Shown: in pieces, positions 25,008-32,481 of the stretch
How positions within the stretch are numbered: the first letter of the stretch is position 1
Layout of the letters: every line of letters starts with the position of its first letter
Source of the DNA: CAYIHX01 sp964363305
GTDB taxonomy: Bacteria > Bdellovibrionota > UBA1018
NCBI GenBank assembly: GCA_964363305.1
Contig: CAYIHX010000028.1
Location: 1-53,164, forward strand
Reading direction: 5' to 3'
DNA: 53,164 nt
The notes under the pieces: model-generated
Told to the model about the DNA's origin: nothing
What the model saw: only the letters and a program-made list of their open reading frames with translations
Database searches by the model: none
Made by a program: the position numbers and the translations under genes

Positions 25008-25765
25008 GTCATCGACGAGTACTCGTTCTGACGGGAGACGGCATCAACTGCGAGCGCGAAACGGCGCTCGCCTTCCGGATGGGCGGCTTTGAAAGCGAGA
25101 TCCTCCATCTCAACGATCTGATCGCTTCGCGCATGACGGAGGATCAGCTCGCGATGCACTACTCGGTGCTGGCGCTGCCGGGCGGGTTTTCGTTCGGGGA
25201 TGATCTGACGAGCGGGAAAATCCTCGCGATCAAGATTCGGCGCGGCCTGGGCTGGGATCTCAATCGTTTCGCGGCGCGCGGCGGCCTCGTGTTCGGCGCC
25301 TGCAACGGTTTTCAGGCGCTGATCCGCTTAGGGGTGTTCGGTTCGCAGCTTTCGATCACGCACAACTCGCACGGCCGGTTTATCGACACCTGGGTCCGTT
25401 TGCGGCGCGAGGGCACGCGCTGCGTGTGGCTTGAGGGCTCCGACTCCTTCGAAGTCCCCATACGGCACGGCGAGGGCCGAATCGTTTTCGATCCCGCTCA
25501 CGGCGGCGAACGGCTCGCGCGGCAGTTCATCGACGAGGGCCGCATCTGCCTCACTTACGCGGACTCCGACCCGAACGGCTCGACCCTTCGCGCGGCGGGT
25601 TTGACGGACGAGACCGGGCGCATTCTGGGCCTGATGCCACACCCGGAAGCGTTTCTGCGCTGGACTGCGCACCCCGCCTGGACTTCTCAGCGCGAACGCG
25701 CGCTGAGCGATGACCGAGGGGACGGGCTTGCGCTGTTCGAGCAGGCGCGGCGGGTGATCGGGTAA
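25004..25765 (+). CDS. purQ: Phosphoribosylformylglycinamidine synthase glutaminase subunit
   Basis: A 253-residue class I glutamine amidotransferase that delivers ammonia to PurL. Nucleophile Cys100 lies in LVFGACNGFQALI; the His-x-Glu pair is in GLMPHPEAF near residue 218. LTGDGINCERETALAF and ALPGGFSFGDDL fit PurQ. ATG 25004 overlaps the purL stop by 4 bp. It is the last gene of the purine cluster and is followed 11 bp later by a paired-hairpin repeat. Confidence 0.96.
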   Translation: MSHRRVLVLTGDGINCERETALAFRMGGFESEILHLNDLIASRMTEDQLAMHYSVLALPGGFSFGDDLTSGKILAIKIRRGLGWDLNRFAARGGLVFGACNGFQALIRLGVFGSQLSITHNSHGRFIDTWVRLRREGTRCVWLEGSDSFEVPIRHGEGRIVFDPAHGGERLARQFIDEGRICLTYADSDPNGSTLRAAGLTDETGRILGLMPHPEAFLRWTAHPAWTSQRERALSDDRGDGLALFEQARRVIG

Positions 25766-25776
25766 GGTTCCGTGTG

Positions 25777-25856
25777 GGAAGGTTGATGAAACCTCAACTT
25801 CCGGTTCAGGGGATGCGTGTTTTTGTGCAGGAAGTTGATGTTTCGTCACCCTTTCC
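25777..25856 (+). repeat. Paired-hairpin (REP-like) element, copy A
   Basis: An 80-bp element with two hairpins in a row. The left is built on GGTTGATGAAACCTCAAC, the right on GGAAGTTGATGTTTCGTC with a closing CTTTCC. Loop sequences GATGAAAC (left) and GTTTCGTC (right) are mutually complementary apart from one base, so one long hairpin is also possible. Copies B (28998) and C (43887) align over the full length. It starts 11 bp after purQ. Confidence 0.75.
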
Positions 25857-25878
25857 GGAGGCGAGAGTCTCCTTATTC

Positions 25879-26169
25879 TTAATGGAGGACGGGAGCGCTC
25901 GGCCCTGCTTCGGCTGGCGCGGTCGCCCGCTCGAAGAGCACCATCACGCTGGCGTTCGGCATCTGCACGCCGTTCACCGTGTTGATCTTGTATGTGCCCG
26001 TGACTGAGTATCGCCGACTCACGAACCAGCAGTTGCCGCCGGATACAAAATCTCGCTCCTCCTGCTGAAGTTGAATGCTCGCGCTAGCCGGGCTCGCAGC
26101 TCCGGTAGCGTGCGTAATGGCAGCAAGCAAATGCATCGAAATTTTTTGAAACATAGCGGCGCCTAACAT
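25879..26169 (-). CDS. Small protein of unknown function
   Basis: A 96-residue open frame; ATG 26169 gives MLGAAMFQK, and an inner ATG at 26154 is equally possible. A hydrophobic N-terminal region with ALA-rich stretches is a weak signal-peptide candidate. The middle (RDFVSGGNCWFVSRRYSV) and VNGVQMPNASVMVLFERA look like beta strands of a small folded protein. No family recognised. It is flanked by repeat A on one side and the repeat X region on the other. It could be an exported small protein or a non-coding open frame. Confidence 0.4.
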   Translation of the reverse strand: MLGAAMFQKISMHLLAAITHATGAASPASASIQLQQEERDFVSGGNCWFVSRRYSVTGTYKINTVNGVQMPNASVMVLFERATAPAEAGPSAPVLH

Positions 26170-26337
26170 TCTGAATTTGTTTGAGATGAATCTCGTTTTA
26201 ACAATCAGAACTCCTAAAAGTTGACGAAAGAACTACATGAAGGTTGGGGGGTATGTAATAAAAAATAGCGCATTGCATTATTTCGGGTTTACACTACGCA
26301 GAAGCAGCGGAACGAAGCGGTCATCGAAGGCGGCGCT

Positions 26338-26360
26338 CTCGGGGTTCTCGGAGAAGTGGC
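26338..26360 (+). repeat. Short interspersed repeat, family 2 (core copy X)
   Basis: A 23-bp stretch beginning CTCGGGGTTCTCGGAG is identical to 28955-28977. Its TTCTCGGAGAA centre is palindromic and also closes the two longer family-2 copies. It lies 80 bp before the MNT gene. Confidence 0.6.
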
Positions 26361-26440
26361 TCGGGTTGATCGGAGCCGGATTTGGGGAGACAGGGTATCT
26401 GCGCATTCATTAATTTTCCCGTTCGTGTCACACTTCATTC

Positions 26441-26764
26441 GTGGACCTGAGAATTTCCAAATTTTTTCCAGAGATCGTCAAACGATTCACTGCAGCCGGA
26501 CCCATTCGGCAGATCATCGTCTTTGGTTCTCATGCGAGGGGGACATCCACTGCTGATTCCGACCTCGATCTGTTAGTGATTGAGAAGGCAGTTTCCTCGC
26601 GGCACCAGGAAATGGTCCGACTTCGCCGTCTCCTGTCCGACTTTGATTTTCCCATCGACGTATTGGTCGTATCAGAAGCTGAATTCAATGATCGATCCGA
26701 CCTGCCATCCAACGTCTACTATTGGGCCAAGCGGGAAGGGAAAATCATCTATGACGCCGCTTGA
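26441..26764 (+). CDS. MNT-type minimal nucleotidyltransferase (antitoxin of a MNT-HEPN pair)
   Basis: A 107-residue protein with GSHARGTSTADSDLDLLV, the G-S-x10-D-x-D pattern of minimal nucleotidyltransferases, where the aspartates hold two metal ions, plus the later strand FPIDVLVV. In MNT-HEPN modules the MNT protein AMPylates and inactivates the HEPN ribonuclease. It starts at GTG 26441. Its stop overlaps the beginning of a HEPN open frame (ATG 26751), but that partner is broken, so the MNT protein may now be an orphan. Confidence 0.82.
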   Translation: MDLRISKFFPEIVKRFTAAGPIRQIIVFGSHARGTSTADSDLDLLVIEKAVSSRHQEMVRLRRLLSDFDFPIDVLVVSEAEFNDRSDLPSNVYYWAKREGKIIYDAA

Positions 26765-27030
26765 GGAAGCACGAAAGCTTCTCAAAAAAGCCTACGAAGA
26801 CGAAACATTCAGTCATCTATCCCAAGACGCATGACCTTCTTCTTTTGGTTCATTTGGTGAATAAAAATTCGATCCCCCAGCCTTGTGCGGCTAACGAGTT
26901 TGACTGGTTGGTGCCATACGCAACTACCTTTCGTTACGACGATATCGAGCACTCAGATCTCGACAGGAAACAAGCACTGCAGGTTGTTCAGACGATCGCC
27001 GCCTGGGCAGCCATTCAGCTCCGGTATTGA
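26751..27030 (+). pseudogene. Broken HEPN toxin gene (internal deletion and frameshift)
   Basis: ATG 26751 gives MTPLEEARKLLKKAYEDETF, which fits the start of a HEPN helix, but this frame stops at 26834. The next frame continues with PKTHDLLLLVHLV and then ANEFDWLVPYATTFRYDD, the usual end part of HEPN proteins. The middle helix with the catalytic R-x4-6-H is missing, since only about six residues separate the parts. This is best explained by a deletion that removed the helix and shifted the frame near 26805-26830, leaving no active RNase. The end overlaps the reverse-strand lipoprotein gene at 27015. Confidence 0.72.
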
Positions 27031-28142
27031 AATTGATAGGTCCGCATTTCGCCTTCCACTTGGCAGTTCAATTGGAGGGAGAGGGTGCTTCGATCCGCAC
27101 CGAGCGTGAGGGTGGGCCCGGCGGTGAGAGAAGTCACGGCGCCTTCGACTCCGAACAGGTCACAACTGGATCCGGATAAGGTGTTGCAAAAAAGAATCCG
27201 AGATCCCGTCGTGTCGTTTGCCGGGCTGAGTGGGTAGCAGGAAAGATGGGAGGTCAGGTTGCCAGCTGCATCCCTCAGGAACAGATACGACACGGAAAAA
27301 TTCGTGCCGTAGGAATCGATCGTTAACCTGATTTGCGGAGCCGGGTGAACTCCATCAGAAGGGATCTCTTCTGTTTGAGATGCTGGAGGGACTTCCGGCG
27401 TTTGGCGGAGCGGTCGTCTTCGGTGCCGACCTCGGCGCCGGGGGGGTTGGATGACTCGTTCGCGGGTCACGTGAGCCTCACTGAAATGGAAATCTTCCGT
27501 TTGCTGGAGAGGCGCGCCGGGCTGCTGAAGTTGGGTTTCCTGAAATTCAGATTGAGTCTCCCAGCTCTTGCGGCCTGATTCAAAGTCAGCTCCCGAGACG
27601 CGGAAGAATCGGGCCTCGACCTGATCGGGGGCCGATTCTTCACTGTCAGGGTAGGTGTTGGGGTAATACATGGATTCTTTGATGACTCGTTTGATCTCGC
27701 GAAGGTCCGAAGTCGCCGCGATATGATCGTGATCGATGATTCTAAATTGAATGAGGGGGCTTACATCCCTCGGATGCTGATCACGAGCGCGACCCTCTAC
27801 GCCTTCCAGCGCGAAGCGAGGATAAATCTCGGATGCGTGGGTATCTTCGAACGTCCCACCTTCGTCCAGGCGTCCTCTGCCCGCTAAGAAAGGTCCGAAT
27901 CCAGAGGAGGGTCCTTTCGGATACAGAAGCTCTTCGAGGGTTCCCTCTTCTGAAATGTGGAGCAGGATTCGGCTATAATTCGGGTCCGTTTCCATTTCCC
28001 AGTATCCTTCGAGACCCTTGCGGAGATCGACCTGCTGGTTTGCCGGGTCGGCGACCGGGACGGGTTTCGGCCCGCAGGCGCCCGCGACGGCCCCGGCGGA
28101 GAGGAACGCGAGTGTGATGAAAATTTTTCTGGTGAGTTTCAT
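27015..28142 (-). CDS. Probable lipoprotein of unknown function
   Basis: A 375-residue protein. The N-terminus MKLTRKIFITLAFLSAGAVA is a signal peptide and a Cys follows (AGAC), so it may be a lipoprotein although the lipobox is not perfect. The rest is mostly soluble, with an Arg/Pro-rich low-complexity region (about residues 240-260) and a beta-rich C-terminus. I chose ATG 28142; a GTG at 28154 is also possible and would make a 4-bp overlap with the upstream gene. Its role and its link to the upstream gene 28151-28783 are unknown, but the two are adjacent and same-strand. Confidence 0.68.
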   Translation of the reverse strand: MKLTRKIFITLAFLSAGAVAGACGPKPVPVADPANQQVDLRKGLEGYWEMETDPNYSRILLHISEEGTLEELLYPKGPSSGFGPFLAGRGRLDEGGTFEDTHASEIYPRFALEGVEGRARDQHPRDVSPLIQFRIIDHDHIAATSDLREIKRVIKESMYYPNTYPDSEESAPDQVEARFFRVSGADFESGRKSWETQSEFQETQLQQPGAPLQQTEDFHFSEAHVTRERVIQPPRRRGRHRRRPLRQTPEVPPASQTEEIPSDGVHPAPQIRLTIDSYGTNFSVSYLFLRDAAGNLTSHLSCYPLSPANDTTGSRILFCNTLSGSSCDLFGVEGAVTSLTAGPTLTLGADRSTLSLQLNCQVEGEMRTYQFQYRS

Positions 28143-28150
28143 GGGAGTAT

Positions 28151-28783
28151 TCACTCCGTCCGGCGATAGCGGTACACGATTTTGCTCCCGACCAGTTTAC
28201 TGTCACGCATTGGCTCGGTCAGTACGAGGGTGGCTCCGCCGTCTTCCAGGCTCGCGGCGAAGTCCTGAGACCACAGGCCTCGGACGCCAGATTGAGCGGC
28301 GATTAAGCCGGATTCGTAGTCGTCCGGAGTAAAGAGGGAGAGATTGATGGTGAGCTGGTCGGGGCTCGTTTCAGAGGGCATGACCGGGTGTCTGAATTTT
28401 TGCTCGCCGTACCCATACGTGACGGCATATTCCCAGGTGAGCTCATCCTCACCGATCTGAGGACCTGCGAATTCCAAAGCGTCCGAGCCGAAAACCTCTT
28501 TGACGCCTTGAGGCTGGTTTCCGTTTGATTTGATGAGCGAAGAATCCGTCACTTCGCTGGTAATTTTTCCAGACGGGTCGATCTGACGTTGAGACTCAAA
28601 GAGCCACAGGCCGACGACCGACTGGGCGAGTTGAAGGAATTCGGGCGAACCATTGCTCGCGATGACGGAGTGGAGTTCCTCCGGAGTGGCGGCGGCGGGC
28701 GCCTGCTGCGCGAGCGCCGACAGGGCGGGAGCAAAAGCCAACGAGGCGGTGAATGCCAGTAACCGGTATTGAAATGCTTTCAT
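28151..28783 (-). CDS. Exported protein of unknown function
   Basis: A 210-residue protein. ATG 28783 has AGGAG upstream and gives a clear signal peptide (MKAFQYRLLAFTASLAFAPA). A longer in-frame start at 28993 would place the signal inside the protein. The mature part contains Trp/Tyr-rich strands and an SLFTPDDYESGL segment similar in style to the downstream lipoprotein. The ends overlap or nearly touch, which suggests an operon. No family recognised. Confidence 0.72.
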   Translation of the reverse strand: MKAFQYRLLAFTASLAFAPALSALAQQAPAAATPEELHSVIASNGSPEFLQLAQSVVGLWLFESQRQIDPSGKITSEVTDSSLIKSNGNQPQGVKEVFGSDALEFAGPQIGEDELTWEYAVTYGYGEQKFRHPVMPSETSPDQLTINLSLFTPDDYESGLIAAQSGVRGLWSQDFAASLEDGGATLVLTEPMRDSKLVGSKIVYRYRRTE

Positions 28784-28954
28784 GGAGACTCCTGATGATT
28801 CGAAAATGCCCCGGGTTGGTGGGAGATGATTCTCCCTTGAACAAACAGAGCGTTCTAAGTTCCTGCCTAAAGACGACAAAATTAGTACACTATTGTGGCG
28901 GGCTTTGCAAGTTTTTAATGCATCAAGTGTCTCGCGCGTACCCTCATGATCCGC

Positions 28955-28977
28955 CTCGGGGTTCTCGGAGAAGTGGC
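28955..28977 (+). repeat. Short interspersed repeat, family 2 (core copy Y)
   Basis: Twenty-three bases identical to 26338-26360, including the palindromic TTCTCGGAGAA. It ends 21 bp before paired-hairpin element B. Confidence 0.6.
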
Positions 28978-28997
28978 ACTGCCCAAAATGCATCCGA

Positions 28998-29076
28998 GGA
29001 AAGGTGATGAAACCCCAACTTCCAGTTCTGGGGAGAAGTGTTTTCGCGCGGGAAGTTGATGTTTCATCTCCCTTCC
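28998..29076 (+). repeat. Paired-hairpin (REP-like) element, copy B
   Basis: A 79-bp element aligned with copies A and C. The right hairpin is GGAAG-TT-GATG-TTT-CATC closed by CTTCC (29051-29076). The left arm carries GATGAAAC and the right arm GTTTCATC. It ends 40 bp before the purH start. Confidence 0.75.
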
Positions 29077-29116
29077 TCGCCGTCTCTGCGCTAGAAAAGA
29101 TCGAGAGGTGCCCATC

Positions 29117-30703
29117 ATGCGAATCCGAAGAGCGTTGCTGACGGTCTCAGACAAGAGGGGATTGGTCGAACTGGGGCGGGCCCTGGTCCAGGCCGGGGCC
29201 GAGCTGGTCGCCACTGGTAAGACGGCCACCGTCCTCAAGGAGGCGGGCCTCGCCGTTGTTCCAATTGAAGAAATCTCGGGCAGCCCTGAGGCTTTTCAGG
29301 GTCGGATGAAGACGCTTTCTTTTCCGGTCTGCAGCGGCATTCTGGCTCGCCGGGGCGACGCTTCGGATGATCGCGATCTCGAGAAACTGAAGATCCGTCC
29401 GATCGACTGCGTGGTGGTGAATTTTTATCCCTTCGAGGCGGCGGCCGCTCGCCCGGGGATCTCGCGCGCGCAGCTGATCGAGGAGGTCGACATCGGTGGG
29501 CCGACGCTGGTTCGCGCGGCGGCCAAGAACGCGCCCGACGTGCTGGTGCTGACGGACCCCGATCAGTACACAGCGGTTATTGAGGAACTCCAGGGGACCC
29601 GCGAGATCTCGGAGGCTCTGGCTCATCGTTGTGCCAGCCGTGCTTGGGATCGCGTGTTGGCCTACGACTCCGCCATCGCCCGCGAAATCGGGGGGGCGCA
29701 TCGCCTCCCGCTTCGGTACGGAGAAAACCCGCATCAGAGCGGAGTGCTTGACGTCGACCCGCAGGGGGCCATCGCCTGGCCTGTGGGCGACGAGCCAAAG
29801 CTCACCGCGACCGAGCTTTCGTACAACAACATCACGGATGTCGCGGCGGCCTACGGGCTGGCGAGCGATCTCCTGGAGTTGAGCGGCGACGCGCATACGG
29901 GCGTCGTCATCGTGAAGCACGGCAATCCTTGCGGCGTGGCCTCGATCCCGACCGAGGGACGCGGCCGGGCGGCGGCGCAGAAGCTCGCCTTGCTTCGGGC
30001 TTGGGAAGGAGACCCGGTTTCGGCCTTCGGCGGTGTGCTCGCGTTCACGCATGCTCTCGAGCTGGAAGTCGCCGAGTGGCTGGCTGAGAAATTTGTCGAG
30101 CTGATCGCGGCGCCTGTGTTGACGGCGGAGTCACCCGCGCTGAAAAAAATGCTTTCCAAGCGCAAGAATTTGAAGGCCGTGCGCGTTCGCCGCTATGGCG
30201 AGTCGCCCATGCGGATGACCGTGGCGGTTCCGGGCGGGGTGTTGACCCAGACGAACGATCTCGGCCTCGGCGAGACGCTTCGCTCGGTGACCAAAAAGGC
30301 GTTCGCGCCCCAGCTCGATCGCTTGGCGCGATTCGGGATTGCCGTGACGCGTTCCCTGCGTTCGAACGCGATCGCGATTGTGCGTGAGATTCCGGGCCTG
30401 CCCGGCGCTTTGCAGCTCGTGGGTGCGGGGCAGGGGCAGCCCAACCGAGTCGAAGCGCTGGAGAAACTCGCGGTGCCGCGAGCGCGGGGGGTGCTCGAGG
30501 CCAGTGAAGGGACGCTCGAAGACTGCCTGATGGTCAGCGACGCCTTCTTTCCGTTTCGCGACACGGTCGATCGTGCGTTTGAGTCCGGCCTTCGGCGAAT
30601 CGTGCAGCCCGGAGGGAGTATGAAGGATGCGGAAAGCATCGCCGCCTGCGACGAGCACGGCATTTCCATGGCCTTCACCGGCGTGCGACACTTCAAACAC
30701 TGA
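29117..30703 (+). CDS. purH: Bifunctional AICAR transformylase and IMP cyclohydrolase
   Basis: A 528-residue enzyme catalysing the last two steps of IMP synthesis. RRALLTVSDKRGLVELG opens the IMP cyclohydrolase domain. RYGENPHQSG, VIVKHGNPCGVAS and SAFGGVLAFT belong to the AICAR transformylase domain, with the catalytic Lys-His pair. I chose ATG 29117, preceded by GAGAGG; a GTG at 29108 is in frame. The last 45 bases of the gene (30660-30704) occur again 849 bp downstream. In the duplicated copy the DUF4862-like gene starts on the stop codon, so the ancestral order was purH followed directly by that gene. Confidence 0.97.
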   Translation: MRIRRALLTVSDKRGLVELGRALVQAGAELVATGKTATVLKEAGLAVVPIEEISGSPEAFQGRMKTLSFPVCSGILARRGDASDDRDLEKLKIRPIDCVVVNFYPFEAAAARPGISRAQLIEEVDIGGPTLVRAAAKNAPDVLVLTDPDQYTAVIEELQGTREISEALAHRCASRAWDRVLAYDSAIAREIGGAHRLPLRYGENPHQSGVLDVDPQGAIAWPVGDEPKLTATELSYNNITDVAAAYGLASDLLELSGDAHTGVVIVKHGNPCGVASIPTEGRGRAAAQKLALLRAWEGDPVSAFGGVLAFTHALELEVAEWLAEKFVELIAAPVLTAESPALKKMLSKRKNLKAVRVRRYGESPMRMTVAVPGGVLTQTNDLGLGETLRSVTKKAFAPQLDRLARFGIAVTRSLRSNAIAIVREIPGLPGALQLVGAGQGQPNRVEALEKLAVPRARGVLEASEGTLEDCLMVSDAFFPFRDTVDRAFESGLRRIVQPGGSMKDAESIAACDEHGISMAFTGVRHFKH

Positions 30704-30704
30704 T
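30660..30704 (+). repeat. Direct repeat, left copy (3' end of purH)
   Basis: Matches 31509-31553 in 42 of 45 positions. It ends with the purH stop codon. The three differences are S to A, T to I and one silent change in the Lys codon when read in the purH frame. Confidence 0.9.
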
Positions 30705-30705
30705 T

Positions 30706-31041
30706 TTAGACGCGTCGAACGGGTTTGGATTTCTTTTTTTCCCTGACCGTGAATTCGAGGCCGATCGAATCCATGATGGCGACGACGTTCGAAAAAGTCG
30801 GATTCCCTTTCCGCGAGAGCATTCGATAGAGGTTTTCTCGGTTCAGCGAGGTTTCTGAAGAAAGCTCGGCGATGCCTTTTCCACGCACGCGTGCGACCTG
30901 TCGAAGCGCGAGCAAGAAACTGAGGATCGGCACGTCATCGTCATGCAACGCATCCGCGACGTAGGGTACCTGCTGTTCGGGATGCGTCGAGAGGTATTCG
31001 AAAATGTCGTCGTCGATCGAGCGATAGCGCATCTTAGTCAT
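30706..31041 (-). CDS. HigA-type antitoxin (XRE helix-turn-helix)
   Basis: A 111-residue protein starting at ATG 31041 (CGGAGAA upstream); a longer start at 31203 would run through the toxin gene. The segment VRGKGIAELSSETSLNRENL followed by YRMLSRKGNPTFSNVVAIMD is a helix-turn-helix of the XRE class as found in HigA-like antitoxins of type II modules. It overlaps the toxin stop (31034) by 8 bp. The toxin comes first, as is usual for higBA. The palindrome at 31376-31391 is the likely binding site. Confidence 0.82.
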   Translation of the reverse strand: MTKMRYRSIDDDIFEYLSTHPEQQVPYVADALHDDDVPILSFLLALRQVARVRGKGIAELSSETSLNRENLYRMLSRKGNPTFSNVVAIMDSIGLEFTVREKKKSKPVRRV

Positions 31042-31360
31042 TTCTTCTCCGAAATTCTTCCCAGTACCAATAGGCCTTGACGATGTCTTTTCGTTGCGAG
31101 TTCTTGTCTCCAGCATTGAGCAGTAGAAAATAGGTCGGATCTTTCCGTGCGAAGTAGACTCGATAGCCGGGGCCGGTATCGATTCGGAGTTCGCAAATGC
31201 CATGGCCCACAGATCGAAAATCTCCGAGATGTCCGATCTGTAAGAGCTCGATTCGGCGTCGAATACGGCCTTTTAATGCATAGCCCTCGAGATTCTCCAA
31301 CCATTCCCAGACAGGTTCCCGCCCCTGCAGCGTCTTGTAATATTCGACCTCGCAATTCAA
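31034..31360 (-). CDS. HigB-type toxin (phage-derived Gp49-like)
   Basis: A 108-residue protein with WLENLEGYALKGRIRRRIEL, then GHLGDFRSVGHGICELRI and GPGYRVYFARKD, matching the Gp49/HigB-like killer proteins of the RelE superfamily, which cleave mRNA on the ribosome. Start TTG at 31360 is supported because this frame gives the conserved EVEYYKTL opening. Transcription would come from the promoter at 31373-31401. The whole module lies between two copies of the purH 3' end. Confidence 0.82.
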   Translation of the reverse strand: MNCEVEYYKTLQGREPVWEWLENLEGYALKGRIRRRIELLQIGHLGDFRSVGHGICELRIDTGPGYRVYFARKDPTYFLLLNAGDKNSQRKDIVKAYWYWEEFRRRND

Positions 31361-31372
31361 TCATGCCGCCTT

Positions 31373-31401
31373 AATGTAGCTTATAAGCTACTTTGTGTCA
31401 A
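31373..31401 (-). promoter_or_regulatory. higBA promoter with embedded operator
   Basis: On the reverse strand TTGACA (31396-31401) and TACATT (31373-31378) are separated by exactly 17 bp. A perfect 16-bp palindrome, GTAGCTTATAAGCTAC (31376-31391), sits in the spacer and reaches into the -10 element, so a bound antitoxin would block polymerase. Confidence 0.75.
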
Positions 31402-31508
31402 GCTCGGAAATTCCGTGGTTGAGTAGAAAGCAAGCGATATGCCGATAAAAAGGGGCTGAGCCCGGTTTCGGCGACTGAATTTTGGGGCTTTGCACGATTT
31501 TCAGACCT

Positions 31509-31553
31509 GCATTGCCATGGCCTTCATCGGCGTGCGACACTTCAAGCACTGAT
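31509..31553 (+). repeat. Direct repeat, right copy (duplicate of the purH 3' end)
   Basis: The second copy matches the purH end in 42 of 45 bases but has no purH sequence upstream of it. Its TGA-equivalent position overlaps ATG 31552 of the next gene. The region 30705-31508 between the copies contains only higBA and about 150 bp of intergenic sequence. Confidence 0.9.
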
Positions 31554-32481
31554 GCTCTCGTTCACCTTAGGCGCGTATGCAGCCGGACCTTCGACCGATG
31601 AGTTTTTCGATGGCCTGCGTGCGATGCCGGAGATCGGTGGGCTCGAGCTGCCGTTTTATGGGAGCGAACAGGATTCCTTCGGCCTGCTGCGTGGGACTGA
31701 TTCGAAGTGGAATCACACGCTCACGCTTTTGCCCGGAGTGATGAACCTTCTCAAAGTGGATGAGCGCTTTGGCTTGGCCTCCGACGATGCTCCAGGGCGC
31801 GAGCGGGCGATTCAGTTCTGCTTGCGTGCTCGTGAAGAGCTGATGCGCCAGAATGAAAGGCTCGGTCGGCGCGTGTTCGGCGCCGTCCAAGTCCATTCGG
31901 CGCCGAAGCTGGGCCAGCCCGGCCAGGTCAGCTCTTCGACGCATTCTTTTTTACGCTCCCTCGATGTATTGCGGGAGTGGGATTGGCAGGGCGCCGAGCT
32001 GCTCGTCGAGCACTGCGATGCGTTCACGTTGGGACGACCTCCGTCGAAGGGCTTCATGCCCATCGATCGGGAGATCGAGGCCATGGGCGGTTCGTCAGGG
32101 AGGACGCCGTGCGGTCTTTTGATCAACTGGGGGCGCTCGGCCGTCGAAGGGCGTTCGCCGCAAACGCCGCTGGAGCACCTCAAGCTGGCGAAAAGAATCG
32201 GGCTGCTGCGTGGGTTGATTTTCTCCGGGGTGACGCGCGGAAATGCTCTCTATGGCGAATGGCAAGATTCTCATGCGCCATTCGAGGTGGAGGGCTCGGT
32301 ACTGACGCGGATTGAAGTGGGCGAGGCCTTGAAAGCAGCCGGAGATTTTTCGAAGCTGCGCGTCTTTGGCCTGAAGATGCAGGCGCTGCCCGCCTCGTTG
32401 AGTATCGCGGAGCGTTTGGACTTTGTTCGTCGTAACGTCGCGTTCCTCTCGGTGGCGGTGGCTGAAACGGGGAAGGCGTGA
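31552..32481 (+). CDS. DUF4862-like TIM-barrel protein
   Basis: A 309-residue protein starting at ATG 31552 directly on the duplicated purH end. LSFTLGAYAAGPSTDEFFDG, then GGLELPFYGS, KWNHTLTLLPGVMN and later HLKLAKRIGLLRGLIFSGV are typical of DUF4862 proteins, which are predicted to have a TIM-barrel fold related to xylose isomerase. No metal site is obvious. The GTGA overlap with plsC downstream indicates co-transcription. Its role in a purine/phospholipid operon is unknown. Confidence 0.65.
   Translation: MLSFTLGAYAAGPSTDEFFDGLRAMPEIGGLELPFYGSEQDSFGLLRGTDSKWNHTLTLLPGVMNLLKVDERFGLASDDAPGRERAIQFCLRAREELMRQNERLGRRVFGAVQVHSAPKLGQPGQVSSSTHSFLRSLDVLREWDWQGAELLVEHCDAFTLGRPPSKGFMPIDREIEAMGGSSGRTPCGLLINWGRSAVEGRSPQTPLEHLKLAKRIGLLRGLIFSGVTRGNALYGEWQDSHAPFEVEGSVLTRIEVGEALKAAGDFSKLRVFGLKMQALPASLSIAERLDFVRRNVAFLSVAVAETGKA

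Larger units (their letters stand above)
28784..29116. other. 333-bp region between divergent genes, holding two repeats
   Basis: The region separates the exported protein gene (28783, reverse) from purH (29117, forward). It holds the family-2 core copy Y (28955-28977) and, 21 bp later, paired-hairpin element B (28998-29076). I see no further gene; the purH promoter and ribosome binding site should lie here. The sequence GAGAGG precedes the purH start. Confidence 0.55.

Noticed and set aside
28784..28993. Longer start for the exported protein gene at 28993
   Set aside because: It would bury the signal peptide inside the protein and run across a repeat copy; ATG 28783 has a good ribosome binding site.
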